Assembly (NCBI RefSeq): GCF_016908015.1
Contig: NZ_JAFBDB010000009.1
Location: forward strand, 1-64,000
Source of the DNA: Clostridium pascui
GTDB taxonomy: Bacteria; Bacillota; Clostridia; Clostridiales; Clostridiaceae
Direction of reading: 5' to 3'
Length of the DNA: 64,000 nt
Shown piece by piece: positions 44,615-52,543 of this stretch. Position numbers and translations under genes: made by a program. How positions within the stretch are numbered: position 1 is the first letter of the stretch; the number at the start of each line of letters is the position of its first letter. The notes beneath the pieces are model-generated. The model was not told the DNA's origin and ran no database searches. It saw only the letters and a program-made list of their open reading frames with translations.

Positions 44615-45585
44615 AAAGAATATTGTTTTTTGCACATAGTTCTAAATATACCCTTGGGCTGCCCCAGGGCTTTAGGGAACTTAATTGTCCTGTTTTTAGC
44701 CTGAGGGATTTAAGTAGAAGCTCTATAACAGACGCAATTGACAACTTTAGGCCTGATATTATGATAACAACGGGATGGGCTTACCGCAGGTATAGCCGTG
44801 AGCATATAGACGAGCTTACGAAAAGAGCTACTAAATATAAGGTGAAACATGTCTATTGGGCAACTGAAGATCCAAGATGGACTGAAAAGTGTTCCTTCAG
44901 GTGTATTGAAACCTATAAACCTAATGCAGTTATGACCATACATCCTGGTAGTGTAAATAAATACAGGGAGCTTGGGCTTCCCGCCGAACATCTTGATTTT
45001 GGCTGCAATCCGGAATTCAATAAGAATGAACCTCCAAGCAGTAAATATGATTATGATGTCGTCCTAATTGGGAATGGGGGACGAGAGTGGAAGTCATATC
45101 GGAAGGATAGCGTTCAGATATTACTTAAGCCTTTGGTGGAAAGGGGATATAACATTGCTATTTGGGGTAAGCGATGGGATCGTTTTAATGAGGAGCTAAT
45201 GGGTTTTAAGATCCCAAAGCATATGCTTAAAGGTGAACTACCTTATGAGGAAACAAATAAAGTATATAATTCAGCTAGAATTATATTAGGTTTGCAAAAT
45301 GACCATGACATGTTAACATCTAGGACTTTTGAAGTGCTGGGTTCGGGCGGTTTTCTGCTTACCGTACCAACACAATCTGTCACCAAGCTGTTTATAAATA
45401 ATGTTCACCTGTCATGTGCCTCTTCCCAAGAAGATACAGTTAACTTGGTAAATTATTTTCTTAAAAATACCGCAGCACGGCAAGAAATAGCGCACAATGG
45501 TCAGCTGGAGGTTTATTTAAAACATAGTTATAAGGAACGCGCCAGACAAATTCTTGATTTCTGCAGTTTAGTTGAAAGGAATTGA
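44611..45585 (+). CDS. CgeB-like glycosyltransferase
   Basis: A 324-residue protein resembling the CgeB family (spore-maturation glycosyltransferase, GT-B fold). The N-terminal half holds NFRPDIMITTGWAYR and the VYWATEDPRW region. The C-terminal half has YDVVLIGNGGREWKS and the donor-site stretch RTFEVLGSGGFLLT, as in CgeB and Glyco_trans_1_2 domains. In Bacillus, CgeB helps decorate the outer spore surface. The start is ATG 44611, inside the end of the WbqC gene. Direction toward the spore surface here is inference. Confidence 0.85.
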   Translation: MKRILFFAHSSKYTLGLPQGFRELNCPVFSLRDLSRSSITDAIDNFRPDIMITTGWAYRRYSREHIDELTKRATKYKVKHVYWATEDPRWTEKCSFRCIETYKPNAVMTIHPGSVNKYRELGLPAEHLDFGCNPEFNKNEPPSSKYDYDVVLIGNGGREWKSYRKDSVQILLKPLVERGYNIAIWGKRWDRFNEELMGFKIPKHMLKGELPYEETNKVYNSARIILGLQNDHDMLTSRTFEVLGSGGFLLTVPTQSVTKLFINNVHLSCASSQEDTVNLVNYFLKNTAARQEIAHNGQLEVYLKHSYKERARQILDFCSLVERN

Positions 45586-45592
45586 AATTGAA

Positions 45593-46444
45593 ATGGATAA
45601 TCAGACAACTATTAAACAAAGGGTTTCTTTAATGGGTACTAGCATTGCTGGCGAAACTGATGCAAAGGTAACTTTTTATCCAGCTCCGCCGAGTACTGGT
45701 ATAATATTTATCCGTAATGACCTGCCAGGCTGCCCTAAAGTAAAATGCTCATTTGAAAAAGCAAAGGTTGAATACAGATGGACTTCTCTTGTTGATGGAG
45801 ATGTTCGCATCGAACACACGGAGCATGCCTTGGCAGCCTTATCAGGATTAGGTTTGGACAACGTATTTATTGAGCTGGAACAGGCCAGCCTGCCCGTAAC
45901 AGAGGATTACAGCAGTAAAGAGTTCAAAAGAGCGCTCACGGAAGCTGGGATAGTGGAGCAAAATGCCAAGAAGGAAATGATAAAAATACTTAAGCCCATT
46001 ATTGTATATAAACGTGAAAGCTTAGGGGATATGGAATATGAAAAGTTCCTGATAGCTCTTCCCTACGATGGATTTAAACTAACCTATGTGGTTGACTATC
46101 CCAATCTGCCTCAATTATCTCAAGTAGCTGAAATGGACATAACTCCTGAAACCTTTGCTAAAGAGCTGGCAGATGCCCGTTCTTATATAATTGAGTCAGA
46201 GATTGAAGATGTTGTAAACCTAACTGGGAAAGTCAGCTCAAATGTATTGGTAGTCAAATCCGGGGCTGAGTACAGGTCCTGGAAATGGCCCAATGAACCT
46301 GCCCGTCATAAAGTGCTTGACCTTCTCGGAGACCTTGGCTTACTTGGGAAAAAGGTACTGGGACATGTAATAGGCTTTAGATCCGGTCACCGGTTAAATC
46401 TAGAGCTGTGTAAAAAAATTTATGAGGAGTGTAATTATGAATAA
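45593..46444 (+). CDS. LpxC-like UDP-sugar N-deacetylase with intact active site
   Basis: A 283-residue homologue of LpxC, the zinc deacetylase of lipid A synthesis. All E. coli catalytic positions have counterparts: E77 and H78 in EHTEHALAAL; H239, D243 and D247 in RHKVLDLLGDL; and H266 in SGHRLN. The spacing from H239 to H266 is the same 27 residues. E. coli LpxC uses E78, H79, H238, D242, D246 and H265. No lpxA, lpxD or lpxB is in the window, so it likely deacetylates another N-acyl sugar. I place the start at ATG 45593 (MDNQTTIKQ), 12 bases after AAAGGA; an in-frame TTG at 45572 lacks a ribosome site. It overlaps the ATP-grasp gene by 8 bases. Confidence 0.92.
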   Translation: MDNQTTIKQRVSLMGTSIAGETDAKVTFYPAPPSTGIIFIRNDLPGCPKVKCSFEKAKVEYRWTSLVDGDVRIEHTEHALAALSGLGLDNVFIELEQASLPVTEDYSSKEFKRALTEAGIVEQNAKKEMIKILKPIIVYKRESLGDMEYEKFLIALPYDGFKLTYVVDYPNLPQLSQVAEMDITPETFAKELADARSYIIESEIEDVVNLTGKVSSNVLVVKSGAEYRSWKWPNEPARHKVLDLLGDLGLLGKKVLGHVIGFRSGHRLNLELCKKIYEECNYE

Positions 46445-47468
46445 AATCAATGGAACTCTCAGTGTATTGGTTACAGGTGCAGGTTCCGTATACGGGCAGG
46501 GTATTATCAGGTCACTGAAGGAATCGGTGCTTCCTGTTGAAACAATAGCAATTGACGTTAACCCATATTCCCTAGGTTTATTTTTTGCCGACAAAAGCTT
46601 TATCCCTCCACAGGTAGCAGATGAAGAAAGCTATTATATGTTTATTAAAAATCTTTGTATAAATCATCAGATTAAAGCGATATTTATCGGGTCTACAGCG
46701 GAGCTTCCCTTTTATTCAAGAAATAGAGAATCCCTTGAAAGATCTACAGGAGCAAAGGTGTTTGTAAATTCTCCGAGAGTGTTAGAGCTTTGCACCGATA
46801 AGTGGCTGACTATGTGCCATTTATCACGCTCCGGTTTTCAAATTCCTGCAAGCATCAGGTATCCTGAAGATGCTGGTATGCTCTCCTCATTTATTGAAAG
46901 TGCGGGGTTTCCCTTGATAGTCAAGCCGCGTTTTGGACGTGGCTCAGTAGGTGTTGTTCTGGTTAAGGATAAGCAGCAGCTGCTTGAAAATATAAAGGGT
47001 AAGGAAAGCTTGATTATACAGGAATACCTTACAGATGAGGATCAAGAGTTTACCGTAGGGATTTGTACAAATCAAAAGGGAGAGGTTATTTCCAAAATCG
47101 CTTTAAGGAGGTATTTGCTGGAGGGAGTTTCTATTGCTGCAGTTTCTGATGATTATCACCACATTGCAGATTATTGTGCGGTCGTTGCAAGTACACTGGG
47201 AGCCTATGGGGCTATAAATATTCAATTGCGCATTAAAGATGGTATGCCGGTAATTTTCGAAATAAATCCCAGATTCAGCAGTTCCACAGGGATGCGGTTA
47301 CTATTTGGAATAAATGAGCCGGAAAGCTTAATACGCTCAGAAGTGCTTTGCCAGGAGGTAATACCCGGCAGCCCAGCAACTGGCCTTGTATTGAGACAAT
47401 ACATGGATAATTACTTCCCGCTAGATAAGCTTAACTCGCTTTCTACAGCCAGGCTTCACAAGATATAA
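46437..47468 (+). CDS. ATP-grasp ligase, CarB-like
   Basis: A 343-residue ATP-grasp enzyme. The N-terminal pre-ATP-grasp fold has VLVTGAGSVYGQGIIRSLKE. The ATP-binding region reads FPLIVKPRFGRGSVGV and IIQEYLTDEDQEFTVG, and the metal-binding end is PVIFEINPRFSSSTGMR. Such enzymes join a carboxylate to an amine or other nucleophile through an acyl phosphate. Right after an LpxC-type deacetylase, the obvious guess is amide formation on the amine set free, but no substrate evidence exists. ATG 46437 lies 8 bases after GAGGAG. Confidence 0.88.
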   Translation: MNKINGTLSVLVTGAGSVYGQGIIRSLKESVLPVETIAIDVNPYSLGLFFADKSFIPPQVADEESYYMFIKNLCINHQIKAIFIGSTAELPFYSRNRESLERSTGAKVFVNSPRVLELCTDKWLTMCHLSRSGFQIPASIRYPEDAGMLSSFIESAGFPLIVKPRFGRGSVGVVLVKDKQQLLENIKGKESLIIQEYLTDEDQEFTVGICTNQKGEVISKIALRRYLLEGVSIAAVSDDYHHIADYCAVVASTLGAYGAINIQLRIKDGMPVIFEINPRFSSSTGMRLLFGINEPESLIRSEVLCQEVIPGSPATGLVLRQYMDNYFPLDKLNSLSTARLHKI

Positions 47469-47490
47469 ATATTTACGTGAAAATTATTGA

Positions 47491-47520
47491 AAACCACGAC
47501 TAATTAATTAGTCGTGGTTT
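47491..47520. terminator. Bidirectional terminator, glycan cluster / rlmH
   Basis: A perfect palindrome, AAACCACGACTAATT (47491-47505) with AATTAGTCGTGGTTT (47506-47520), lies between convergent genes. It is followed by T-rich DNA on the + strand. Confidence 0.88.
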
Positions 47521-47529
47521 TTATGTTTT

Positions 47530-48009
47530 TTATTTATGGTACGGTTCACCCTTTATTATTCTAAAAGATCTATATATTTGTTCTAAAAGCATTACCCTAA
47601 ACAGTTGATGAGGGAATGTCATTTTGGAAAAACAAAGCTTATAATGGCACTTATTTAAAACTTCCTGTGAAATACCTAAAGAACCGCCAATAATAAAGGT
47701 TATATGACTGTTGCCTGATAAGGCACGGTCTTCTATAAACTGGGCAAGTTCATCAGATGAAATCATTTTACCTTTTAAATCTAACGCAATCACATACATA
47801 TTATCCTTAATGTGTTTTAAAATTGATTGGCCTTCCTTAAGTTTAATATTTTCTTCATCTTTAGGAGAGGCATTTTCAGGAGTTTTTTCATCAGCGACTT
47901 CTACAATTTCAAGGCTGCAATATTTGGTTAATCTTTTTGAATACTCATTTATTGCGTCTTTAAGATATTTTTCTTTTAGTTTACCTACAGTTATTATTGT
48001 TATATTCAT
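47530..48009 (-). CDS. rlmH: 23S rRNA pseudouridine-1915 N3-methyltransferase RlmH
   Basis: A 159-residue SPOUT methyltransferase. It has MNITIITVGKLKEKYL at the start, the SAM-binding knot ITFIIGGSLGISQEV, and the C-terminal end RSFRIIKGEPYHK. It methylates the 1915 pseudouridine in helix 69 of 23S rRNA. I place the start at ATG 48009, 6-7 bases after AGGAG; upstream in-frame codons lack a ribosome site. The YycJ-type gene is close by, as in several Firmicutes. Confidence 0.95.
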   Translation of the reverse strand: MNITIITVGKLKEKYLKDAINEYSKRLTKYCSLEIVEVADEKTPENASPKDEENIKLKEGQSILKHIKDNMYVIALDLKGKMISSDELAQFIEDRALSGNSHITFIIGGSLGISQEVLNKCHYKLCFSKMTFPHQLFRVMLLEQIYRSFRIIKGEPYHK

Positions 48010-48050
48010 TTTAATTCTCCTAACAGATTGTAAGTTCAATATAAAATGCA

Positions 48051-48074
48051 GAAAGCCGGGAGTACCCGACTTTC
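48051..48074 (-). terminator. Terminator of the SEC-C gene
   Basis: GAAAGCCGGG (48051-48060) pairs with CCCGACTTTC (48065-48074), with one mismatch and a 4-base loop. It is followed on the minus strand by TGCATTTTAT and lies between the SEC-C gene and rlmH. Confidence 0.72.
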
Positions 48075-48126
48075 AATTAAAATTATCAAACTTTATTAAT
48101 ACTGGTTAATGGTAACTAGCTGCTAA

Positions 48127-48630
48127 TTAAGCTTCTTTACCACAGCATTTTTTGTATTTCTTACCGCTTCCGCATGGGCAAGCATCGTTTCTGCCTACTT
48201 TATTGTTATTAACTATAACCTTAGATTCCTTCCACTGATTACGAATTTCTTTTCTTTTTTCAGGGGAGAATACAGCTTCCCATTGAGGAAGAGTATAAAG
48301 ATAATCAGCTTTAGCATCTAACATGTTAAAGTATAATTTGTCAAAGTCGATAGCTAAATTTAATTCTGTATTAGTATCTATAGCTTCTAAATCTAGAGGA
48401 TTAATTAAGCTATCGTTTACTCCATCAATAAATCCCATAAAAAATATTGTAGAAGTATTGAAGTCATTAGCTAAATCTTCTAGTTTACCGCTAATTTCCT
48501 TTGTATGATTTGCAAGTATTTTAGTATATATATTTTTTTCTACAGCACCATATTCTTTCCAAAAAGCAGCTTCACCTTTTGTTTTAACATACTCTACAAC
48601 CATATCTGTCCATTCTGTATATAAACTCAT
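48127..48630 (-). CDS. SEC-C zinc-motif protein
   Basis: A 167-residue helical protein ending in a SEC-C motif, [19 protein letters not shown] (CxCx8CC zinc ligands), like the tail of SecA. The N-terminal part has no recognised domain. SEC-C tails bind zinc and can contact SecB or ribosomes. I chose ATG 48630 (MSLYTEW), 7 bases after AGGAG; ATG 48636 is too close to that site. Confidence 0.85.
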   Translation of the reverse strand: MSLYTEWTDMVVEYVKTKGEAAFWKEYGAVEKNIYTKILANHTKEISGKLEDLANDFNTSTIFFMGFIDGVNDSLINPLDLEAIDTNTELNLAIDFDKLYFNMLDAKADYLYTLPQWEAVFSPEKRKEIRNQWKESKVIVNNNKVGRNDACPCGSGKKYKKCCGKEA

Positions 48631-48727
48631 ATCCATTCTCCTTTTGTAAAAAGTATAAAATTTTACAATAATATTATAATAAAAAAAATTAAAGATTTCA
48701 ATTAAAAGCAAGTTAGAAAAAATATAT

Positions 48728-49291
48728 TTATTTTTTTTCTAACTGTTCTACATCAAGCTTTCCTATAGGCTTAGAAATATTAAAATTACCACCTAATGTA
48801 TCAATAGTTTTATTTTCTACCAATATCTTAATTTTATCAATTGAAGGCAATTGAGTAAGTGACCATATAAGACTTCTTAAGCAGGCTTCTTCAGCCACAG
48901 GAGACATAGTTAAGATGGCTTCTTTGCTTAAATTTACATATGCAATTCCGTCGTTAATAGAGAAACTTAAAAGTCTTGTATTTTTAGGTAAAATAGGGCT
49001 TAAGCTACTATTTACTGCAGGGCCCTTTATAAGTTCACGAACTATAATTTCACCAATAAGTTCATTTTCCTTAATAATTCGCTCTTCCTTAGTAATAGTT
49101 ATTTTCTTATTATCTTTAGAGGAATTAAAGTACAAATTTAATTCTAAAGTATCATCATCAGCTTCAGATAAGGTAAATTGCTGTACTTTTTGCTTATTTT
49201 CTGAGCTTAAAACATCTGTTTTTTCACAACCTGAAAATGTAAAACTTAAAAATAGCATAAAAGAACACGATAAGATAATAGATTTTTTCAT
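48728..49291 (-). CDS. GerMN-domain lipoprotein
   Basis: A 187-residue lipoprotein with a signal peptide and lipobox FSGC (Cys about 22), followed by one GerMN domain. That domain spans the [33 protein letters not shown] and [13 protein letters not shown] segments. In Bacillus, GerM carries two such domains and is needed for sporulation and germination; single-domain versions are common in clostridia. The start is ATG 49291 after AGGGGTG. The YycJ-type gene ends only 14 bases upstream, so the two are probably co-transcribed. Confidence 0.87.
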   Translation of the reverse strand: MKKSIILSCSFMLFLSFTFSGCEKTDVLSSENKQKVQQFTLSEADDDTLELNLYFNSSKDNKKITITKEERIIKENELIGEIIVRELIKGPAVNSSLSPILPKNTRLLSFSINDGIAYVNLSKEAILTMSPVAEEACLRSLIWSLTQLPSIDKIKILVENKTIDTLGGNFNISKPIGKLDVEQLEKK

Positions 49292-49305
49292 TAACTTCAC
49301 CCCTT

Positions 49306-50091
49306 TTAAAACTCTATACATTTAGTGGGTGCACTTCTGTCAGCCATAAGCAAATCGATATCCTTATTTAATTTTAACTTGTTTTCTATAAGAATATTCT
49401 TTACAGTTTCGTAAGCTAGTTCAGGATAATTATTGGTTTTACTCAAGTGCCCAAGCATTATTCTTTTAAAGTTGCCATCCATTAAATTAATGATTGCTCT
49501 TCCACAATCATCGTTAGAAAGATGGCCTTCATTGCTTAATATTCTTCTTTTTAAAACATATGGGTAAGGGCCAAACTTTAGCATTTCTACATCATGATTA
49601 CTTTCAAGCAGTATGGCATCAGCACCTTTTAAAGCTTGTTCTACTTCTTTAGAAAAGTAACCTAAATCTGTAGCAAGAGAAAATTTTTTATTATTGCTAC
49701 AAATAGAATATCCATGAGGAGAAACAGCATCATGAGATATTCTATAGCTTAAAATATCCATGTCTTTAATATTTACATGATTATTTTCAATAATTTTTAT
49801 GTTCTTTTCTTTGATTTTCCCAATTGACTTACTCATGGCTTCCCAAGTAAGAGCGTCAGTATATATTGGAATATCATATTTTCTTGATAAAACTCCAACA
49901 CCTTTAGTATGGTCTGTATGCTCATGAGTAACAAATATAGCATCTATTTCATTAGGGGACTCCCCTATAGTTGATAAAGCATTTTCAATACTTTTCCCAG
50001 GCAATCCTGCATCAATTAGTACTTTAGACTTCTCTGTAGAAACTAATATGCTATTTCCACTACTACCACTATATAAAGAACAAAAAAACAT
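49306..50091 (-). CDS. Metallo-beta-lactamase-fold hydrolase, YycJ/WalJ family
   Basis: A 261-residue metallo-beta-lactamase-fold protein. It has GSSGNSILVSTEKSKVLIDAG at the N-terminus, the zinc motif VTHEHTDHTKGV, and LESNHD with GHLSNDDCG later. YycJ/WalJ proteins have been linked to DNA exonuclease activity and coordination of cell division with replication. It lies in a minus-strand run murA - yycJ-like - gerM-like with short gaps. Confidence 0.88.
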   Translation of the reverse strand: MFFCSLYSGSSGNSILVSTEKSKVLIDAGLPGKSIENALSTIGESPNEIDAIFVTHEHTDHTKGVGVLSRKYDIPIYTDALTWEAMSKSIGKIKEKNIKIIENNHVNIKDMDILSYRISHDAVSPHGYSICSNNKKFSLATDLGYFSKEVEQALKGADAILLESNHDVEMLKFGPYPYVLKRRILSNEGHLSNDDCGRAIINLMDGNFKRIMLGHLSKTNNYPELAYETVKNILIENKLKLNKDIDLLMADRSAPTKCIEF

Positions 50092-50109
50092 ATATTAATT
50101 CACCTTGCC

Positions 50110-51369
50110 TTAGGAATAAGATACGCGCTTAATATCTGCACCTAACTTATTAAATTTATTTTCTATATAAGGGTAACCTCTGTCAATATGTTCAATATTA
50201 ATTACTTCAGTAACTCCTTCAGCAATTAAACCAGCTATTACCATAGCAGCTCCAGCCCTTAAGTCTGTAGCCTCTACTTTGGCTCCTTTAAGTTTATCTA
50301 CTCCAACTATAGTGGCAATTCTACCATCTACTTTTATGCATGCACCCATTTTTATCAGCTCATCAACATGTTTAAATCGGCTTTCCCAGATGCTTTCATT
50401 TATTATACTTGTTCCTGTAGAAATACATAATAAAGTACTCATAGGTTGCTGAACATCTGTTGGAAATCCTGGATAAGGTAATGTTTTGATGTTAACTCCT
50501 TTTAGGTTTTTGCTGGATATAACACGTACAGATTCACCATTTTCAATAACTTCTGCCCCCATTTCTATAAGTTTGGCAGATATGGATTCTAAATGTTTAG
50601 GTATAACATTATTTACAGTAACATCTCCACCACAGGCAGCTGCAGCAATCATATAAGTTCCAGCTTCTATTTGATCTGGAATTACACTATAAGAACATCC
50701 TTTTAATTCCTCTACACCAGTTATTCTTATAATATCAGTTCCTGCACCTTTTATATTTGCACCCATACTATTTAGAAAATTAGCTACATCTACGATATGA
50801 GGTTCCTTAGCTACATTTTCTAGTGTGGTTATACCTTCTGCTAAAGTAGCAGCAAGCATGACATTAATAGTAGCTCCAACACTGACTACATCAAAGAAAA
50901 TATTAGTTCCTATAAGTTTATCTGCTTCTGCAGTTACTACACCATCTTCAAGGGTAACTTTAGCACCAAGGGCTTCAAAACCTTTAATATGTTGATCTAT
51001 AGGTCTTACACCTATAGGACATCCTCCTGGCATTTCAACTCTAGCCTTTTTAAATCTACCAAGTAAAGCACCTATAAGGTAATATGATGCCCTCATTTTT
51101 TTTACATCTTCACTATTAGCGTTATAGCTATTTAAAGTTGTACTATCTATAACAGCAGAATTATCCTTTATGGATACCTTACAACCTAAGTTTTCTATAA
51201 TTCGTTCTATACAATGAACATCTTCTATATTAGGAATATTATCAATATAACAAGTTCCTTTACTAGCGATTATTGCAGCAGGTAATATTGCTACTGCAGC
51301 ATTTTTAGCACCACTAATATCAATGCTTCCACAAAGGGGTTTACCACCATTGATAACTAACTTTTCCAT
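50110..51369 (-). CDS. murA: UDP-N-acetylglucosamine 1-carboxyvinyltransferase
   Basis: A 419-residue EPSP-synthase-fold enzyme that makes the first committed peptidoglycan precursor from UDP-GlcNAc and PEP. The fosfomycin-target cysteine is present in [15 protein letters not shown], and [13 protein letters not shown] is the second signature. I prefer ATG 51369 ([10 protein letters not shown]) over ATG 51381, which abuts the AAGG sequence. It leads the minus-strand group with the YycJ-type and GerMN genes. Confidence 0.94.
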   Translation of the reverse strand: MEKLVINGGKPLCGSIDISGAKNAAVAILPAAIIASKGTCYIDNIPNIEDVHCIERIIENLGCKVSIKDNSAVIDSTTLNSYNANSEDVKKMRASYYLIGALLGRFKKARVEMPGGCPIGVRPIDQHIKGFEALGAKVTLEDGVVTAEADKLIGTNIFFDVVSVGATINVMLAATLAEGITTLENVAKEPHIVDVANFLNSMGANIKGAGTDIIRITGVEELKGCSYSVIPDQIEAGTYMIAAAACGGDVTVNNVIPKHLESISAKLIEMGAEVIENGESVRVISSKNLKGVNIKTLPYPGFPTDVQQPMSTLLCISTGTSIINESIWESRFKHVDELIKMGACIKVDGRIATIVGVDKLKGAKVEATDLRAGAAMVIAGLIAEGVTEVINIEHIDRGYPYIENKFNKLGADIKRVSYS

Positions 51370-51534
51370 CCCCGCATCCATCCTTATCTATAAATTTTTA
51401 ATTTATATGTAAATTTACTGATGTAAATTGAAAAATTCATCACTATTTATTCATAACCCCTATTATATCATAAGTTCATATTATTTTAACATGAAATTTT
51501 AAAATATCTACAAGCATATTAAAAAAATAATTAA

Positions 51535-51568
51535 AAATCCAAAGGAATTATATAAAACCTTTGGATTT
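51535..51568 (-). terminator. Terminator of the DUF1540 gene
   Basis: AAATCCAAAGG (51535-51545) pairs with CCTTTGGATTT (51558-51568). On the minus strand it lies 11 bases after the stop and is followed by a T-rich run. Confidence 0.85.
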
Positions 51569-51579
51569 ATAGGAAATTA

Positions 51580-51744
51580 TTATTCTTTTTGGAAGCTACC
51601 GCAATCTGTACATTCCACAGTATTGGCTACAGATTCATGCTTTGATACTTGGATTTGATCAAGAGTGCAGTAATTATCATCTTTACAGTGAAATTTGCAC
51701 TCATTAACTATACATGCTATACTATCATTGTGATCATGTCTCAT
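51580..51744 (-). CDS. DUF1540 small cysteine-rich protein
   Basis: A 54-residue peptide with six cysteines in two groups: ACIVNECKFHC then YC, and VECTDCGSF. The pattern matches DUF1540, small proteins of clostridia and relatives that probably bind metal. ATG 51744 is preceded by GGAGGG at 51752-51757, and a terminator follows the stop. The function is unknown; some members occur in spores. The clear ribosome site, terminator and cysteine spacing make it a real gene despite its size. Confidence 0.85.
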   Translation of the reverse strand: MRHDHNDSIACIVNECKFHCKDDNYCTLDQIQVSKHESVANTVECTDCGSFQKE

Positions 51745-51893
51745 AGTATAATCCCTCCTACATATTTTTCTATATTAATGCCAATAATATTTTTGATATA
51801 ATTGACAAAGTTATTTTCCCACGAAGGATTTTTTATATACATGTGTAATTAATATTATTAAGATTTAATAAATACAATAATTGGGGGAAAAAA

Positions 51894-52442
51894 ATGAAAT
51901 ATTATTTAGTTGCTTTATTTGATGAAGAATCACAAAAGTCAATGGAAGAAATGCAAAAAAAAATATCTAAAAAGTATAAGATATATCGTAGTACTCCTGC
52001 GATACATTTGACGCTAGAAGTTATAGATAATCCTAATTTAGAAAAGCTTATACCCATAATTCAAGATGTGTTAAAACCATATAAGAGGTTTAAGGTTTCT
52101 GTAAATGGTGCTGTATGTTTTGATCCACCTTATAAATCTGTCAATTTAAAAATTGAAAATAAGGGATATGCTATAAGAATTAGTAGAAATCTAAATGAAA
52201 CTCTTAAGCTATCTGGATTTAATGTTAGGGAAAATATAGATAAATGGGACCTACATGTATCATTAGCTAATACAAATTATGCTGCAAGGGAATGGAGTAA
52301 TAAGGAATATAATGCAGCATGTGAAGTTACTAAGATGGAGAATATGAACAGAATGGCAACAGTTGATAGAATTGAACTGTGGAAGCCTATTAATAATAAA
52401 AAAGAGATGATTGTAAAATCATTCCCACTAAGAGAATATTAA
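51894..52442 (+). CDS. 2H phosphoesterase (2'-5' RNA ligase-like)
   Basis: A 182-residue protein with the two histidine motifs of the 2H family: HLTLEV (about 41) and HVSLAN (about 119). Such proteins hydrolyse 2',3'-cyclic phosphates or 2'-5' linkages in RNA fragments. The ribosome site is GGGGGA. It is monocistronic and ends in a long hairpin shared with the opposite gene. Confidence 0.83.
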   Translation: MKYYLVALFDEESQKSMEEMQKKISKKYKIYRSTPAIHLTLEVIDNPNLEKLIPIIQDVLKPYKRFKVSVNGAVCFDPPYKSVNLKIENKGYAIRISRNLNETLKLSGFNVRENIDKWDLHVSLANTNYAAREWSNKEYNAACEVTKMENMNRMATVDRIELWKPINNKKEMIVKSFPLREY

Positions 52443-52457
52443 AAGGTATTAGGTATT

Positions 52458-52525
52458 TATATAGATAATAATTAAGGTAGAAAATTACCATTAGGTGATT
52501 TTCTACCTTAATTACTATCTATATA
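52458..52525. terminator. Long bidirectional terminator hairpin
   Basis: A 28-position stem (52458-52485 with 52498-52525) with one mismatch and a 12-base loop lies between the convergent 2H phosphoesterase and glutamine synthetase genes. It is much longer than the other terminators here. Confidence 0.82.
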
Positions 52526-52543
52526 AAATTTCTTAGCAGTTTA

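Noticed and set aside
41910-47468. A full lipid A (Raetz) pathway
   Set aside because: Only an LpxC homologue is present. No LpxA, LpxD, LpxH, LpxB or LpxK is seen, and FabZ at 12415 belongs to the fatty-acid operon.
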